Shown in pieces: positions 33,099 to 42,558 of a stretch of DNA of 64,000 nt. How positions within the stretch are numbered: position 1 is the first letter of the stretch; every line of letters begins with the position of its first letter. The translations under genes and the position numbers were made by a program. Under the pieces are notes generated by a model that was not told the DNA's origin, did not search any database, and saw only the letters and a program-made list of their open reading frames with translations. Origin of the DNA: Pseudomonadota bacterium (GTDB lineage: Bacteria > Pseudomonadota > Gammaproteobacteria > Burkholderiales > Burkholderiaceae_C); NCBI GenBank assembly GCA_023387335.1, contig JAEWIF010000050.1, forward strand, positions 62,001 to 126,000. The letters run 5' to 3'.

Positions 33099-33707
33099 AT
33101 GATCAAGCTGTTCGTCGGCCTGGGCAATCCAGGCACCGAGTACGAGGGCACCCGCCACAACGCGGGGTTCTGGTGGGTGGACGCGCTCGCCCGCGAACTC
33201 AAGCTCCACCTCTCGATGGACAAGGGCTACCACGGCCTGGTGGCGCGCGGCAACGTGCATGGCCAGACGGTCTGGCTGCTGGAGCCGCAGACGTACATGA
33301 ACGTCTCGGGCAAGTCGGTGGCGGCGCTGGCGCGCTTCTTCAAGATCGCCCCCGAGGAAATCCTCGTCGTCCACGACGAACTGGATGTCGTGCCCGGACA
33401 GGCCAAGCTCAAGCAGGGCGGCAGCCACGCCGGCCACAACGGCCTGCGCGACATCCACGCGCAACTGGGCACCGGCGACTACTGGCGCTTGCGCCTGGGC
33501 ATCGGCCATCCCGGCGTGAAATCGGAGGTGGTCGACTGGGTGCTGCGCAAGCCTGCGCCCGACCAGCGCGAGGCCATCGAAGGCTGCATTGAGCGCACGC
33601 TCAAGGCCGTGCCCGCGCTGCTGGCCGGCGAGATGGACAAGGCGACCCTGATCGTCCACACCAGCAAGCCACCGCGGCCGAAACCGCCACGCCCCGAAGC
33701 AGGCTGA
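33099..33707 (+). CDS. pth: Peptidyl-tRNA hydrolase
   Basis: Recycles peptidyl-tRNA released from stalled ribosomes. 202 residues. It begins 'MIKLFVGLGNPGTEYEGTRH' with catalytic His20, followed by 'PQTYMNVSGKSVAALARFF', 'VVHDELDVVPGQAKLKQGG', 'GHNGLRDI' and 'LRLGIGHPG', all family hallmarks. A short Pro/Lys-rich tail closes the protein. It sits downstream of rplY, the usual neighbour. Confidence 0.97.
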   Translation: MIKLFVGLGNPGTEYEGTRHNAGFWWVDALARELKLHLSMDKGYHGLVARGNVHGQTVWLLEPQTYMNVSGKSVAALARFFKIAPEEILVVHDELDVVPGQAKLKQGGSHAGHNGLRDIHAQLGTGDYWRLRLGIGHPGVKSEVVDWVLRKPAPDQREAIEGCIERTLKAVPALLAGEMDKATLIVHTSKPPRPKPPRPEAG

Positions 33708-33746
33708 ATCAGACCTGCGGGCGCCAACCTCGGGAGGAGCCCGTCC

Positions 33747-34226
33747 ATGAAGTCGATATTCGCAGCGCCGCTGGCGCTGGCCTGCGGCATTGCGCTCGCG
33801 CAGCCGTCCACCATCTACCGCTGCGGCGACAGCTACAGCGGCCAGCCCTGTGCGGGTGGCCGAGAGATATCCGCGGAAACGCCCTCGCCCACTTCCGTGG
33901 AGCGCCGCGACGCCGCGACCGCCGCCCAGCGCGACGCACGCATCGCGAACAGCCTGGAGAAGGAGCGGCTCAAGCAGGAAGCGCGGCCCGCGTCTTCCTA
34001 CATCCCGGCGCCCGAAACCAGGGAACCGCTCTCGCCGTACAAGTCGCCCGAGAAGAACGCCACGCGCAAGCTGGACGTCTTCACCGCCAGTGGGCCGCCC
34101 ACCGGCAAGCCGGACAAGAAGAAGGAGAAGTCGGCCAAAAAGGGCAAGTCGCCCGAGGCCAAGTCGCCTCCGTCCGCCAAGGACGCCAAACCCGCTCCCG
34201 CAGGCCGGATGGCCGTGAAGCGCTAG
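33747..34226 (+). CDS. Exported DUF4124-like protein
   Basis: 159-residue exported protein of unknown function. Signal peptide 'MKSIFAAPLALACGIALA' is cleaved before QPS. The mature start 'IYRCGDSYSGQPCAGG' carries the two-cysteine pattern of DUF4124-type proteins (often 'YRC...G...YS..PC'). The remainder is charged, with a central helical stretch and a Lys/Pro/Ser-rich tail. GGAGGAG lies 9 bases before ATG 33747. The stop shares bases with convergent fdx (34223-34226). Confidence 0.8.
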   Translation: MKSIFAAPLALACGIALAQPSTIYRCGDSYSGQPCAGGREISAETPSPTSVERRDAATAAQRDARIANSLEKERLKQEARPASSYIPAPETREPLSPYKSPEKNATRKLDVFTASGPPTGKPDKKKEKSAKKGKSPEAKSPPSAKDAKPAPAGRMAVKR

Positions 34227-34492
34227 GACTTGTCCTGCTGCCCCGCCTGCGCCGTCAGGCGGCGGTATTTCTGCCAGAGCGTTTCCCGGTCCTCGACATT
34301 CGCCGGATCGACCGGGATGCAGGACACGGGGCAGACCTGCACGCACTGGGGCTGGTCGAAGTGCCCGACGCACTCGGTGCACTTGTGCGGATCGATCTGG
34401 TAGATCTCGGGCCCGAGGAAGATGGCCTCGTTCGGGCACTCGGGTTCGCAGACGTCGCAGTTGATGCACTCGTCCGTGATCATCAATGCCAT
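34223..34492 (-). CDS. fdx: YfhL-type 2[4Fe-4S] ferredoxin
   Basis: 89-residue electron carrier. The first cluster signature is Cys9, Cys12, Cys15 and Cys19 ('CINCDVCEPEC'); the second is Cys38, Cys41, Cys50 and Cys54, with the 8-residue insertion between the second and third Cys typical of YfhL/FdxA-type ferredoxins. The start ATG 34492 matches the family 'MALMITDECINC'. It is often next to coaD in betaproteobacteria; here coaD lies 8.8 kb away on the same strand, with an oppositely oriented cassette between. Confidence 0.95.
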   Translation of the reverse strand: MALMITDECINCDVCEPECPNEAIFLGPEIYQIDPHKCTECVGHFDQPQCVQVCPVSCIPVDPANVEDRETLWQKYRRLTAQAGQQDKS

Positions 34493-34549
34493 GCGTGCCT
34501 CTGTCCGTTCCGATGGGTTCCGATCCGATCTGGCATTATCCCCGCCTGC

Positions 34550-35500
34550 ATGAGCGTCTTCCTCTTCAAGCGCCTGATCACCCTGGTGGCGACACTGGTG
34601 GGCGCTTCGGTAGTGGTCTTCCTGGTGCTGGAGATCCTGCCGGGGAACGCGGCCCAGATCCTGATGGGCCCCGACGCCTCCCCCGAAGCCGTGCAGGCCC
34701 TGGCCACCAAGCTCGGCATCGACCGCCCGCCGGTCGAGCGCTATTTCAGCTGGGTCGGCGGCATGCTCACCGGCAACCTCGGCGACAGCTACGCCTACAG
34801 CACGCCCGTTTCCGAACTGGTGCTCGAACGGCTGAGCCTCACGGTCCCGCTGGCCGTGCTGGCGATGGCCATGACCGCCCTCATCGCCCTGGTCGCCGGC
34901 ATCTACGCCGCGGCGCGGCACAACAAGCTGGGCGACGTCGGCGTGATGGCCGCCTCGCAGGTGGGCATCGCCATCCCGAACTTCTGGTTCGCCATCCTGC
35001 TGATCCTGCTGTTCTCGGTGCAGCTCAAGTGGTTCTCCGCCGGCGGCTTTTCGGGCTGGGGCGAAGGCCTCTGGGAGGGCCTGCGATCGCTGCTGCTGCC
35101 CGCCCTGTCGCTGGCCGTGGTGCAGTCGGCCATCCTGGCGCGCATCACGCGGTCGGCGGTGCTGGAGGTGCTGCGCGAAGACTTCGTGCGCACCGCGCGT
35201 GCCAAGGGCGTGAGCGAGCGCGGCACGCTGTGGGGCCATGTGCTGCGCAACGCCATGATCCCGGTGATCACCGTGGCGGGCCTGCAGTTCGCCGAACTGC
35301 TGGCCGGCACCATCGTGGTGGAGAGCGTGTTCTACCTGCCCGGCATGGGCCGGCTGATCTTCCAGTCGATCCAGAACCGCGACCTGATCGTGGTGCAGAA
35401 CTGCGTAATGCTGCTCGCGGCCATGGTGATCATCGTGAACTTCGTGGTCGACGTGCTCTACGCCGCCATCGACCCGCGCGTGAAGGCGAGCGACATATGA
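34550..35500 (+). CDS. Peptide/opine-type ABC transporter permease (DppB-like)
   Basis: 316-residue inner-membrane permease of the DppB/OppB class, with six predicted membrane segments; the first is 'LITLVATLVGASVVVFLVLE'. The cytoplasmic EAA loop is 'DFVRTARAKGVSERGTLWGHVLRNA', given here only for identification of its conserved Ala and Gly, and the C-terminus 'DVLYAAIDPRVK' is characteristic. ATG 34550 follows the fdx start by 57 bases on the other strand, so the promoter must lie in that short gap. The stop overlaps the next permease (ATGA). First gene of a five-gene importer. Confidence 0.93.
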   Translation: MSVFLFKRLITLVATLVGASVVVFLVLEILPGNAAQILMGPDASPEAVQALATKLGIDRPPVERYFSWVGGMLTGNLGDSYAYSTPVSELVLERLSLTVPLAVLAMAMTALIALVAGIYAAARHNKLGDVGVMAASQVGIAIPNFWFAILLILLFSVQLKWFSAGGFSGWGEGLWEGLRSLLLPALSLAVVQSAILARITRSAVLEVLREDFVRTARAKGVSERGTLWGHVLRNAMIPVITVAGLQFAELLAGTIVVESVFYLPGMGRLIFQSIQNRDLIVVQNCVMLLAAMVIIVNFVVDVLYAAIDPRVKASDI

Positions 35501-36372
35501 GCGCCGTGCCGCTGCCCGTCGCCACGGCGCCCGTCAGCCAGGGCTTCTGGCGCCGCGCCCTGCGCAACCACAGCTTCGTGCTGGGCGGGCTGCTGACGCT
35601 GCTGCTGGTCGCGGCGGCCACGCTGTCGCTGGCATGGACGCCGCACAACCCGTACGACGTGAACATCCCCGACCGGCTGCAAGGCCCGGGCGGCAACTAC
35701 TGGCTGGGCACCGACCCGTACGGACGCGACATCGTGTCGCTGCTGCTGGTGGGCGCGCGCGCGTCCATCGTGGTGGGCTTCATCGCCGTCGGCATCGGCC
35801 TGGTGGTGGGCACGGCCTTCGGCCTGCTGGCTTCGGCCCGGCGCGGCTGGACCGAGGAAATCATCATGCGCGTCGCCGACTTCGGCTTCGCGTTCCCGGC
35901 CATCCTCTCGGCCATCATGCTCACGGCGGTGTTCGGCCCCGGCATGGTCAACGCGATCATCGCGATCGGCATCTACAACATCCCGACCTTCGCGCGCATC
36001 ACGCGGGCCTCGGCCAACGCCATCTGGGCGCGCGAGTTCGTGCTGGCCGCGCGCGCCTGCGGCAAGGGCGCCTTCAGCATCACGATGGAGCACGTGCTGC
36101 CCAACATCCTGTCGGTGCTGATCGTGCAGGCCACCATCCGCTTCGCCATCGCCATCCTCGCGGAAGCCGCGCTCTCCTACCTGGGCCTGGGCACGCAGCC
36201 GCCGCAGCCCTCGTGGGGCCGCATGCTCAGCGAGGCGCAGACGCTGCTGTTCCAGGCGCCGATGCTGGCCGTGTACCCGGGCGTGGCCATCGCGCTGGCC
36301 GTTCTGGGCCTCAACCTGATGGGCGACGGCCTGCGCGACGTGTTCGACCCGCGCCTCGCGCGCAAGCGCTGA
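35497..36372 (+). CDS. Peptide/opine-type ABC transporter permease (DppC-like)
   Basis: 291-residue second permease of the importer, DppC/OppC class. An N-terminal membrane segment near residues 28-48 is followed by the periplasmic 'WLGTDPYGRDIVSLLLVGAR' signature of DppC proteins, then five more membrane segments. The EAA loop carries 'FVLAARACG' and ends 'HVLPN'; 'AALSYLGLGTQPPQPSWG' and 'DGLRDVFDPRL' are conserved C-terminal features. It is translationally coupled to the upstream permease by a 4-base overlap. Confidence 0.93.
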   Translation: MSAVPLPVATAPVSQGFWRRALRNHSFVLGGLLTLLLVAAATLSLAWTPHNPYDVNIPDRLQGPGGNYWLGTDPYGRDIVSLLLVGARASIVVGFIAVGIGLVVGTAFGLLASARRGWTEEIIMRVADFGFAFPAILSAIMLTAVFGPGMVNAIIAIGIYNIPTFARITRASANAIWAREFVLAARACGKGAFSITMEHVLPNILSVLIVQATIRFAIAILAEAALSYLGLGTQPPQPSWGRMLSEAQTLLFQAPMLAVYPGVAIALAVLGLNLMGDGLRDVFDPRLARKR

Positions 36373-36388
36373 CGACCAGAGAAAGACG

Positions 36389-37381
36389 ATGGCGCTGCTC
36401 GAAGTCCGCAACCTCGATGTGACATTGCAGACCCAGCGCGGCCCGGCGCGCGCCGTGCGCGACGTCAGCTTCACGCTGGAGCGCGGCCAGACGCTGGGCC
36501 TCGTGGGCGAATCCGGCTGCGGGAAATCCATCACCGCGATGTCGCTGATGGGCCTGCTGCCGGAGAACGCCAAGGTCGGCGGCAGCATCCGCCTCGAAGG
36601 CCGCGAGATCGTCGGCCTGCCCGAGCGCCAGCTGTGCGAGCTGCGCGGCGACCGCATCGGCATGATCTTCCAGGAGCCGATGACGGCCCTGAACCCGGTG
36701 CACTCCGTGGGCCGCCAGGTGGCCGAGCCGCTGCGGCTGCACCGCGGCATGTCCTCCGCGGCCGCGCGCAAGGAAGCCATCGCGCTGCTCGACCGCGTGG
36801 GCATCCCCGACGCGGCGCGCCGCATCGACGCCTACCCGCACCAGTTCTCCGGCGGGCAGCGCCAGCGCATCACCATCGCGATGGCGCTGGCCTGCGGTCC
36901 CGACCTGCTGATCGCCGACGAGCCCACCACCGCGCTGGACGTCACCATCCAGCGCCAGATCCTCGAGCTGATCCGCGGCCTGGTGGCCGAGCGCGGCATG
37001 GCGCTGATCCTGATCTCGCACGACCTGGGCGTGGTGGCGCAGAACGTCGCCCGGATGATGGTGATGTACGGCGGCGAGGTGGTGGAGGACGGTCCCACGG
37101 CCGAAGTGTTCGCCAATCCCTCGCACCCCTACACGCTGGGCCTGTTCGGCGCGCGTCCGCGCCTGGGCGCGCCGCGCGGAGGGCGCCTGACGACCATCCC
37201 CGGCACCGTGCCCGAACTCGTGGACCTGCCGCCCGGCTGCCCGTTCGCGGGCCGCTGCCGCTTCACCATCCCCGAATGCCAGCTCACGCAGCCGCCGCCG
37301 GTCGCCGTGGGTCCCGGCCAGCACGCGCGCTGCATCCGGCTGGACGCCGTGGCCGCGGAGAAGGTGCAGGTCGCCGCATGA
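36389..37381 (+). CDS. ABC transporter ATP-binding protein (DppD-like)
   Basis: 330-residue ATPase. Walker A 'GESGCGKS', Q-loop 'MIFQEPMTALNPVHSVGRQV', ABC signature 'FSGGQRQRITIAMAL', Walker B 'LLIADEPTTALDV' and the switch His in 'LILISHDLGVVA'. The C-terminal oligopeptide-binding extension has 'CPFAGRC' and a downstream Cys typical of DppD/OppD proteins, some of which bind an Fe-S cluster there. It lies 16 bases after the permease and overlaps the next ATPase gene by 4 bases. Confidence 0.94.
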   Translation: MALLEVRNLDVTLQTQRGPARAVRDVSFTLERGQTLGLVGESGCGKSITAMSLMGLLPENAKVGGSIRLEGREIVGLPERQLCELRGDRIGMIFQEPMTALNPVHSVGRQVAEPLRLHRGMSSAAARKEAIALLDRVGIPDAARRIDAYPHQFSGGQRQRITIAMALACGPDLLIADEPTTALDVTIQRQILELIRGLVAERGMALILISHDLGVVAQNVARMMVMYGGEVVEDGPTAEVFANPSHPYTLGLFGARPRLGAPRGGRLTTIPGTVPELVDLPPGCPFAGRCRFTIPECQLTQPPPVAVGPGQHARCIRLDAVAAEKVQVAA

Positions 37382-38199
37382 GCACGACGACGCCGCTGCT
37401 GCAGGTGCAGGACCTGGTGCGGCACTACACGATGCCGCGCGAGAAGCTCTTCGGTCCGCCGCCGGTGGTGCAGGCGCTCAACGGCGTGAGCTTCAGCATC
37501 GAGGCCGGCCGCAGCCTGGGCATCGTGGGCGAGTCGGGCTCCGGCAAGTCCACGCTCGCGCGGCTGGTGATGGCGCTGGACTCGCCCACCGCCGGCAGCG
37601 TGCGCATGCAAGGCCGCGACCTGCACGCTCTGCCTGCGCAGGAACTGCGCCGCGCGCGGCGCGATTTCCAGATGGTGTTCCAGGACCCGTACGGCTCGCT
37701 CGATCCGCGCCAGACCGTGGAGCGCATCGTGTGCGAGCCGCTCGCGGCCCAGGGCGGCGCGAGCGCGGCTGAACGGCGCGAGCGCGCTTCCGAGGTGCTG
37801 GCCTCGGTGGGCCTGCGCGCCAACGACCTGGGCAAGTACCCGCACGAGTTCTCCGGCGGCCAGCGCCAGCGCATCGCGATCGCGCGCGCGCTCATCACGC
37901 GGCCCAAGCTCATCGTGGCCGACGAGCCGGTGAGCGCGCTCGACGTCTCGGTGCAGGCGCAGGTGCTCAACCTCATGCAGGACCTGCAGGTCCGATTCGG
38001 CGTGACGTACATGCTGATCAGCCACGACCTCGCGGTGGTCGACCACCTCTGCGACGACGTCGCCGTGCTCTGGCAGGGCCGCATCGTCGAACAGGGGCCG
38101 CCGCAGCGCCTGTTCCATGCCGCCGAACATCCGTACACGCGCGCGCTGCTCGAAGCCGTCCCGCGCGCGGAGCCACCGGGAGCGCGCGCGGCCGCATAA
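37378..38199 (+). CDS. ABC transporter ATP-binding protein (DppF-like)
   Basis: 273-residue second ATPase. Walker A 'GESGSGKST', Q-loop 'MVFQDPYGSLDPRQTVERIV', signature 'FSGGQRQRIAIARAL', Walker B 'LIVADEPVSALDVSVQAQVL' and 'LISHDLAVVDHLCD' are intact. The 'KLFGPPPVVQALNGVSF' N-terminus is the DppF/OppF form. It starts at ATG 37378 within the stop of the DppD-like gene. The C-terminus is shorter than in DppF proteins that carry a Cys-rich tail. Confidence 0.94.
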   Translation: MSTTTPLLQVQDLVRHYTMPREKLFGPPPVVQALNGVSFSIEAGRSLGIVGESGSGKSTLARLVMALDSPTAGSVRMQGRDLHALPAQELRRARRDFQMVFQDPYGSLDPRQTVERIVCEPLAAQGGASAAERRERASEVLASVGLRANDLGKYPHEFSGGQRQRIAIARALITRPKLIVADEPVSALDVSVQAQVLNLMQDLQVRFGVTYMLISHDLAVVDHLCDDVAVLWQGRIVEQGPPQRLFHAAEHPYTRALLEAVPRAEPPGARAAA

Positions 38200-38281
38200 G
38201 TGAATCCCCCTTGCGCCGCATCATTCGCCTCGGGGATGATGCGCGGACCGATTTCCCATCGATCCCACTGGAGCGAACAAC

Positions 38282-39778
38282 ATGCTGAAACGACGGACCG
38301 TCCTCTCCTCCGCAGCCCTGGCCAGCCTGCCGCTGGCCCTGCCGGAACTGGCCCTGGCGCAGGGCCGCAGCAAGGATTCGATCGTCATCGCCATGACCCT
38401 GGAACCGCCGGGGCTCGATCCCACGGCCGGCGCAGCTTCGGCGATCGCGGAGATCACGCAGTACAACATCTACGAGACGCTCACCAAGATCAACTCCGAC
38501 GGCAGCGTCACGCCGCTGCTGGCCGAAAGCTGGGAAGTCTCGCCCGACCTCACCACCTACACCTTCCGCCTGCGCAAGGGCGTGAAGTTCCACAACGGCG
38601 AGCCCTTCAACGCCCAGGCGGTCAAGTTCTCGTTCGACCGCGCGGGCGCCGAGAAGAGCACCAACAAGGACAAGCGCACCTTCGCCGCCCTGAGCACCCA
38701 GGTCGTCGATGACAACACGGTGGTGGTGCTGACCAAGGAAATCGATCCGGACTTCCCGTTCCTGCTCGGCCAGGCCACGGCGGTGATCGTGGAGCCCAAG
38801 AGCGCCGACACCAACGCCACCAAGCCCGTGGGCACCGGCCCCTACCGCCTCGAGAACTGGATGAAGGGCTCGTCCGCGGTGCTGACCAAGTGGGACGGCT
38901 ACCGAAACGCGGCCAACATCAAGATCCGCCGCGCCACCTTCCGCTTCATCGCCGATCCGTCGGCGCAGGTCGCGGCGCTGCTGTCGGGCGACGTGGATGC
39001 CGCGCCGCGCGGCATCTCCGGCCGCTCGGTGCCGCCGCTGCAGGGCAATCCGAACCTGCAGGTGATCGTGTCGGGTTCGCGCGCCAAGACCATCCTGGCG
39101 ATCAACAACAAGAAGAAGCCGCTGGACGACATCCGCGTGCGCCGCGCCATCGCCGCCGCCATCGACCGCAAGGCGGTGATCCAGGGCGCGGTGGACGGCT
39201 TCGGCGTGCCCATCGGCAGCCACTACGTTCCCGGCGCGCCGGGCTACGTCGACACCACGGGCGTCAATCCGTACAACCCGGAGAAGGCGCGCGCCCTGCT
39301 CAAGGAAGCCGGCATCACCGGTCCGCTGGAGCTGACCATTACGCTGCCGCCGCCTTCATACGCGCGCCAGGGCGGCGAGGTCATCGCCTCGCAGCTGTCC
39401 AAGGTGGGCATCACCGCCAAGCTGCAGAACGTGGAATGGGCGCAGTGGCTGTCGGGCACCTACGGCAACAAGAACTACGACCTCACCATCGTCTCCCACG
39501 TCGAGCCGTTCGACCTGGGCAACTTCGCCAAGCCCGACTACTACTGGAACTACTCCAGCCCGAAGTTCAACGAGCTGTACGGCAAGTACAAGGCGACCGG
39601 CAACCCCAAGGACCGCGCGCGCCTGGTGGGCGACATCCAGAAGGTGCTTGCCGAGGACTGCGTGCACGCCTTCCTGTTCCAGCCGCAGTGGGTCACCGTC
39701 GCCAAGAAGGGCGTGCGCGGCCTCTGGAAGGACATGCCGATCTTCGTGAACGACCTCTCGGCGCTGTCCTGGGCATGA
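38282..39778 (+). CDS. Peptide-type ABC transporter substrate-binding protein (SBP family 5)
   Basis: 498-residue periplasmic binding protein. The N-terminus 'MLKRRTVLSSAALASLPLAL' is a signal peptide, cleaved near AxA at residues 24-26. Family 5 signatures are 'TYTFRLRKGVKFHNGEPFNA' (DppA/OppA type) and 'KPVGTGPYRLENW'. It probably binds a peptide, opine or amide-like compound; the ligand cannot be read from sequence. It follows dppF by 82 bases and precedes the amidase by 13, so transport and hydrolysis are probably co-expressed. Confidence 0.94.
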   Translation: MLKRRTVLSSAALASLPLALPELALAQGRSKDSIVIAMTLEPPGLDPTAGAASAIAEITQYNIYETLTKINSDGSVTPLLAESWEVSPDLTTYTFRLRKGVKFHNGEPFNAQAVKFSFDRAGAEKSTNKDKRTFAALSTQVVDDNTVVVLTKEIDPDFPFLLGQATAVIVEPKSADTNATKPVGTGPYRLENWMKGSSAVLTKWDGYRNAANIKIRRATFRFIADPSAQVAALLSGDVDAAPRGISGRSVPPLQGNPNLQVIVSGSRAKTILAINNKKKPLDDIRVRRAIAAAIDRKAVIQGAVDGFGVPIGSHYVPGAPGYVDTTGVNPYNPEKARALLKEAGITGPLELTITLPPPSYARQGGEVIASQLSKVGITAKLQNVEWAQWLSGTYGNKNYDLTIVSHVEPFDLGNFAKPDYYWNYSSPKFNELYGKYKATGNPKDRARLVGDIQKVLAEDCVHAFLFQPQWVTVAKKGVRGLWKDMPIFVNDLSALSWA

Positions 39779-39791
39779 GGAACGCACGCGC

Positions 39792-41231
39792 ATGACGAAG
39801 CAGTCCACGGGACATGCGCTGCATGAACTCTCCGCCGTCGAACTGATCGAGGGCTACCGCCGCCGCGAGTTCTCGCCGGTGGAGGTCACTCGCTCGGTGC
39901 TCGGCCACATCGAGCGCTGGGAAAGGCACCTGCAGGCGCTGTACCTGCCACATCCGGAGCGCGCGCTGGAACAGGCGCGCGCCAGCGAGCAGCGCTGGCT
40001 CAACCGCCAGCCGCTGGGGCCGATCGACGGCGTGCCGCTCACGCTGAAGGAGAACATCTCGACCGAGGGCGAGCCCACGCCGCTGGGCACCGCCGCGGTC
40101 GAGCTGGTGCCCGCGCCCGCCGACGCGCCCGCCGCGGCGCGCGTGCGCGAGAGCGGCGGCGTGCTGCTGGCCAAGACCACGATGCCGGACTACGGCATGC
40201 TGTCCTCGGGCCTTTCGAGCTTCCATCCGCTTTCGCGCAATCCCTGGAACCTGGGCATGACGCCGGGCGGCTCCAGCGCCGGCGCGGGCGCGGCGGCCGC
40301 CGCGGGCTACGGACCGCTGCACGTGGGCACGGACATCGGCGGCTCGCTGCGGCTGCCGGCCGGCTGGTGCGGCATCTTCACGCTCAAGCCCAGCCTGGGC
40401 CGCATCCCGATCGATCCGCCCTACACCGGCCGCGCGGCCGGGCCGATGACGCGCACGGTCGCCGACTCGGCGCTGTTCATGCAGGTGCTCGCGCGGCCCG
40501 ATGCGCGCGACAGCATGAGCCTGCCGTTCCAGGACATCGCCTGGCAGGACGCCGACGCGGGCGTGGCCAGGCTCAAGGGCCTGCGCATCGGCCTGCTGCT
40601 GGAAGCGGGCTGCGGCCTCGCCGTGCTGCCGCAGGTGAAGGCCGCGGTGGAGCACGCCGCGCGCCTGTTCGAGCGTGCCGGCGCGCACGTGCAACCGATC
40701 CCGCCGTTCATGACGCAGGGAATGCTGGACGGCATGGACCACTTCTGGCGCATGCGCTCGCACGTGGACATGAAGGCGCTGCCCGCCGAACGCCGCGAGA
40801 AGGTGCTGCCCTACATCCGCGCCTGGGCCGACAGCGCCGCGGGCCTCGGCGGCGAGGCGGTGTTCAAGGCCGCCAGCCAGTTCCACGCCACGCGCGTCGC
40901 GGCGGTCAACGCCTTCCGCGCTTTCGACTACGTCATCTCGCCGGTGTCGCCGGTGCCGGCCTTCCCGGCGGAGCTGCCCTCGCCCACCAACGACCCGTTG
41001 CGGCCGCTGGAGCACATCGGCTTCACCGTGCCCTACAACATGTCGGAGCAGCCGGCCGCGTCGATCAACTGCGGCTACACCTCGGAAGGCCTGCCGATCG
41101 GCCTGCAGATCGCGGGCCAGCGCTTTGACGACCTGGGCGTGCTGCAGGTCGCCCGCGCGTTCGAGTTGCTGCGCGAGCCGCAACGCCCCTGGCCCCAGCC
41201 GCCCTCGGAGGCGCTGGACCATGTGGACTGA
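39792..41231 (+). CDS. Amidase (amidase-signature family)
   Basis: 479-residue hydrolase of the amidase-signature family. The Ser-cisSer-Lys triad is visible: Lys86 in 'LTLKENIS', Ser161 in 'GGSSAGAG' and nucleophile Ser185 in 'DIGGSLRLPA'. No signal peptide, so it is cytoplasmic. It is not a GatA of the amidotransferase: there is no gatB/gatC nearby and the C-terminus is of the single-domain amidase type. Its place right after an ABC importer suggests it hydrolyses the imported amide or derivative. Its last 11 bases overlap the TPR gene. Confidence 0.92.
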   Translation: MTKQSTGHALHELSAVELIEGYRRREFSPVEVTRSVLGHIERWERHLQALYLPHPERALEQARASEQRWLNRQPLGPIDGVPLTLKENISTEGEPTPLGTAAVELVPAPADAPAAARVRESGGVLLAKTTMPDYGMLSSGLSSFHPLSRNPWNLGMTPGGSSAGAGAAAAAGYGPLHVGTDIGGSLRLPAGWCGIFTLKPSLGRIPIDPPYTGRAAGPMTRTVADSALFMQVLARPDARDSMSLPFQDIAWQDADAGVARLKGLRIGLLLEAGCGLAVLPQVKAAVEHAARLFERAGAHVQPIPPFMTQGMLDGMDHFWRMRSHVDMKALPAERREKVLPYIRAWADSAAGLGGEAVFKAASQFHATRVAAVNAFRAFDYVISPVSPVPAFPAELPSPTNDPLRPLEHIGFTVPYNMSEQPAASINCGYTSEGLPIGLQIAGQRFDDLGVLQVARAFELLREPQRPWPQPPSEALDHVD

Positions 41232-42558
41232 CGCCCTCGGCAATCCGGTCACGCTGGACGGCGGCGGCGCGGGCCTCGCGGCGCTGAACGATTTCGTCGA
41301 GGGCTTCATCGCCAGCGAGGCGCGCGTGGCCGACGTGCTCGCCGCCGCCGACGATCCCTCGCCGATCGTGCAGGCCAGCATCGCGGCGCTGCACATGTTC
41401 GCGGAGTCGCGCGAAGCGCCCACGAATGCGCGGCCCTTCCTCGATCGCGCCCTGGCCGGCGCCGCGCGCACCACGCCGCGCGAGCAGCGCTTCATCGCGG
41501 CCGTCGCGGCCTGGGTCGAAGGCGACATCCCGCACGCGATCGCGCTGCACGAGCAGCAGGCCCGCGAACATCCACGCGACCTGGCCTCGCTCAAGCTCGG
41601 GCACTACCACCTGTTCAACCGCGGCGACGCGCCCGGCATGCTGCGCACGGCGCTCGCCGCCGAGCCGCAGGCCGGCGACGTTCCGTACCTGCACGGCATG
41701 CTGGCCTTCGCCTGGGAGCAGTGCCACGGGCTGGAGCAGGCCGAGGTCCACGCGCGCTGCGCGATCGCGATGCGGCGCAAGGAGCCGTGGGCGCACCACG
41801 CGCTGGCGCACGTGATGCTCACGCAGGGCCGCATCGGGGAAGGCCACGCTTTCCTGCGCGAGGTGAGCGACACCTGGAGCGGCCTGAACTCGTTCATGGT
41901 CACGCACAACTGGTGGCACCAGGCGCTGTTCGCGCTGGAGCTGGATCGCGCGGACGAAGTGCTCGAGCTCTACGACCGCCAGGTCTGGGGCGTGGCCAAG
42001 GACTACAGCCAGGACCAGATCAACGCGGTGTCGCTGCTCGCGCGGCTGGAGCTGGCCGGAGTGGACGTGGGCGATCGCTGGCAGGACGTGGCTTCGTACC
42101 TCGCGCCGCGCTTGAACGATCACGTCCTGCCGTTCCTCGACCTGCAGTACCTGCTCGGCCTCGCACGCGCGGGCCGGCCGGAAGCCGACGTGCTGCTGGC
42201 CCGCATGCAGTCGCACGCCGGCGAAGCGCGGCCCGACGAACGCGCCGCCTGGCAGGACGTCTGCCTGCCCGCGGGCCGCGGGCTCCTGGCCTGGTCGCGC
42301 GGCGAACACGAGCGGGCCGTGCGCGAACTCGGCCACGCCCTTCCCCGCATGCTGGAGATCGGCGGCAGCCATGCGCAGCGCGACCTCTTCACGCAGATCC
42401 ATCTCGACGCGCTGATGCGCAGCGGCCACCTGAATGGCGTGCAGAACCTCCTGCAGCCGCTGGTCCGCTCGCAACCCGAGTCGCGACGGCTGCGTCGGCA
42501 GGGCGCGCAACTTTATGCGGCGCTGGGACTGGCGAACGCCGCGGAGCGGCTGCTGTGA
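41221..42558 (+). CDS. TTC38-like tetratricopeptide protein
   Basis: 445-residue soluble protein resembling the tetratricopeptide-repeat-38 family, whose bacterial members have no settled function. Helical-pair repeats are visible at 'DIPHAIALHEQQAREHPRDL', 'GLEQAEVHARCAIAM' and 'WAHHALAHVMLTQGRIGEG'; the 'NWWHQALFALELDRADEVLELYD' stretch, with its WWH, is a family hallmark. ATG 41221 lies inside the amidase gene (11-base overlap) and the stop overlaps the hydrolase gene, so the three are translationally coupled. It may scaffold or regulate the pathway enzymes, but that is only contextual inference. Confidence 0.85.
   Translation: MWTDALGNPVTLDGGGAGLAALNDFVEGFIASEARVADVLAAADDPSPIVQASIAALHMFAESREAPTNARPFLDRALAGAARTTPREQRFIAAVAAWVEGDIPHAIALHEQQAREHPRDLASLKLGHYHLFNRGDAPGMLRTALAAEPQAGDVPYLHGMLAFAWEQCHGLEQAEVHARCAIAMRRKEPWAHHALAHVMLTQGRIGEGHAFLREVSDTWSGLNSFMVTHNWWHQALFALELDRADEVLELYDRQVWGVAKDYSQDQINAVSLLARLELAGVDVGDRWQDVASYLAPRLNDHVLPFLDLQYLLGLARAGRPEADVLLARMQSHAGEARPDERAAWQDVCLPAGRGLLAWSRGEHERAVRELGHALPRMLEIGGSHAQRDLFTQIHLDALMRSGHLNGVQNLLQPLVRSQPESRRLRRQGAQLYAALGLANAAERLL

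Noticed and set aside
31146..34469. A minus-strand open frame of about 1,100 codons across prs, rplY and pth
   Set aside because: It crosses a tRNA, a terminator and three well-supported genes on the other strand and encodes low-complexity His/Arg/Ala-rich sequence.
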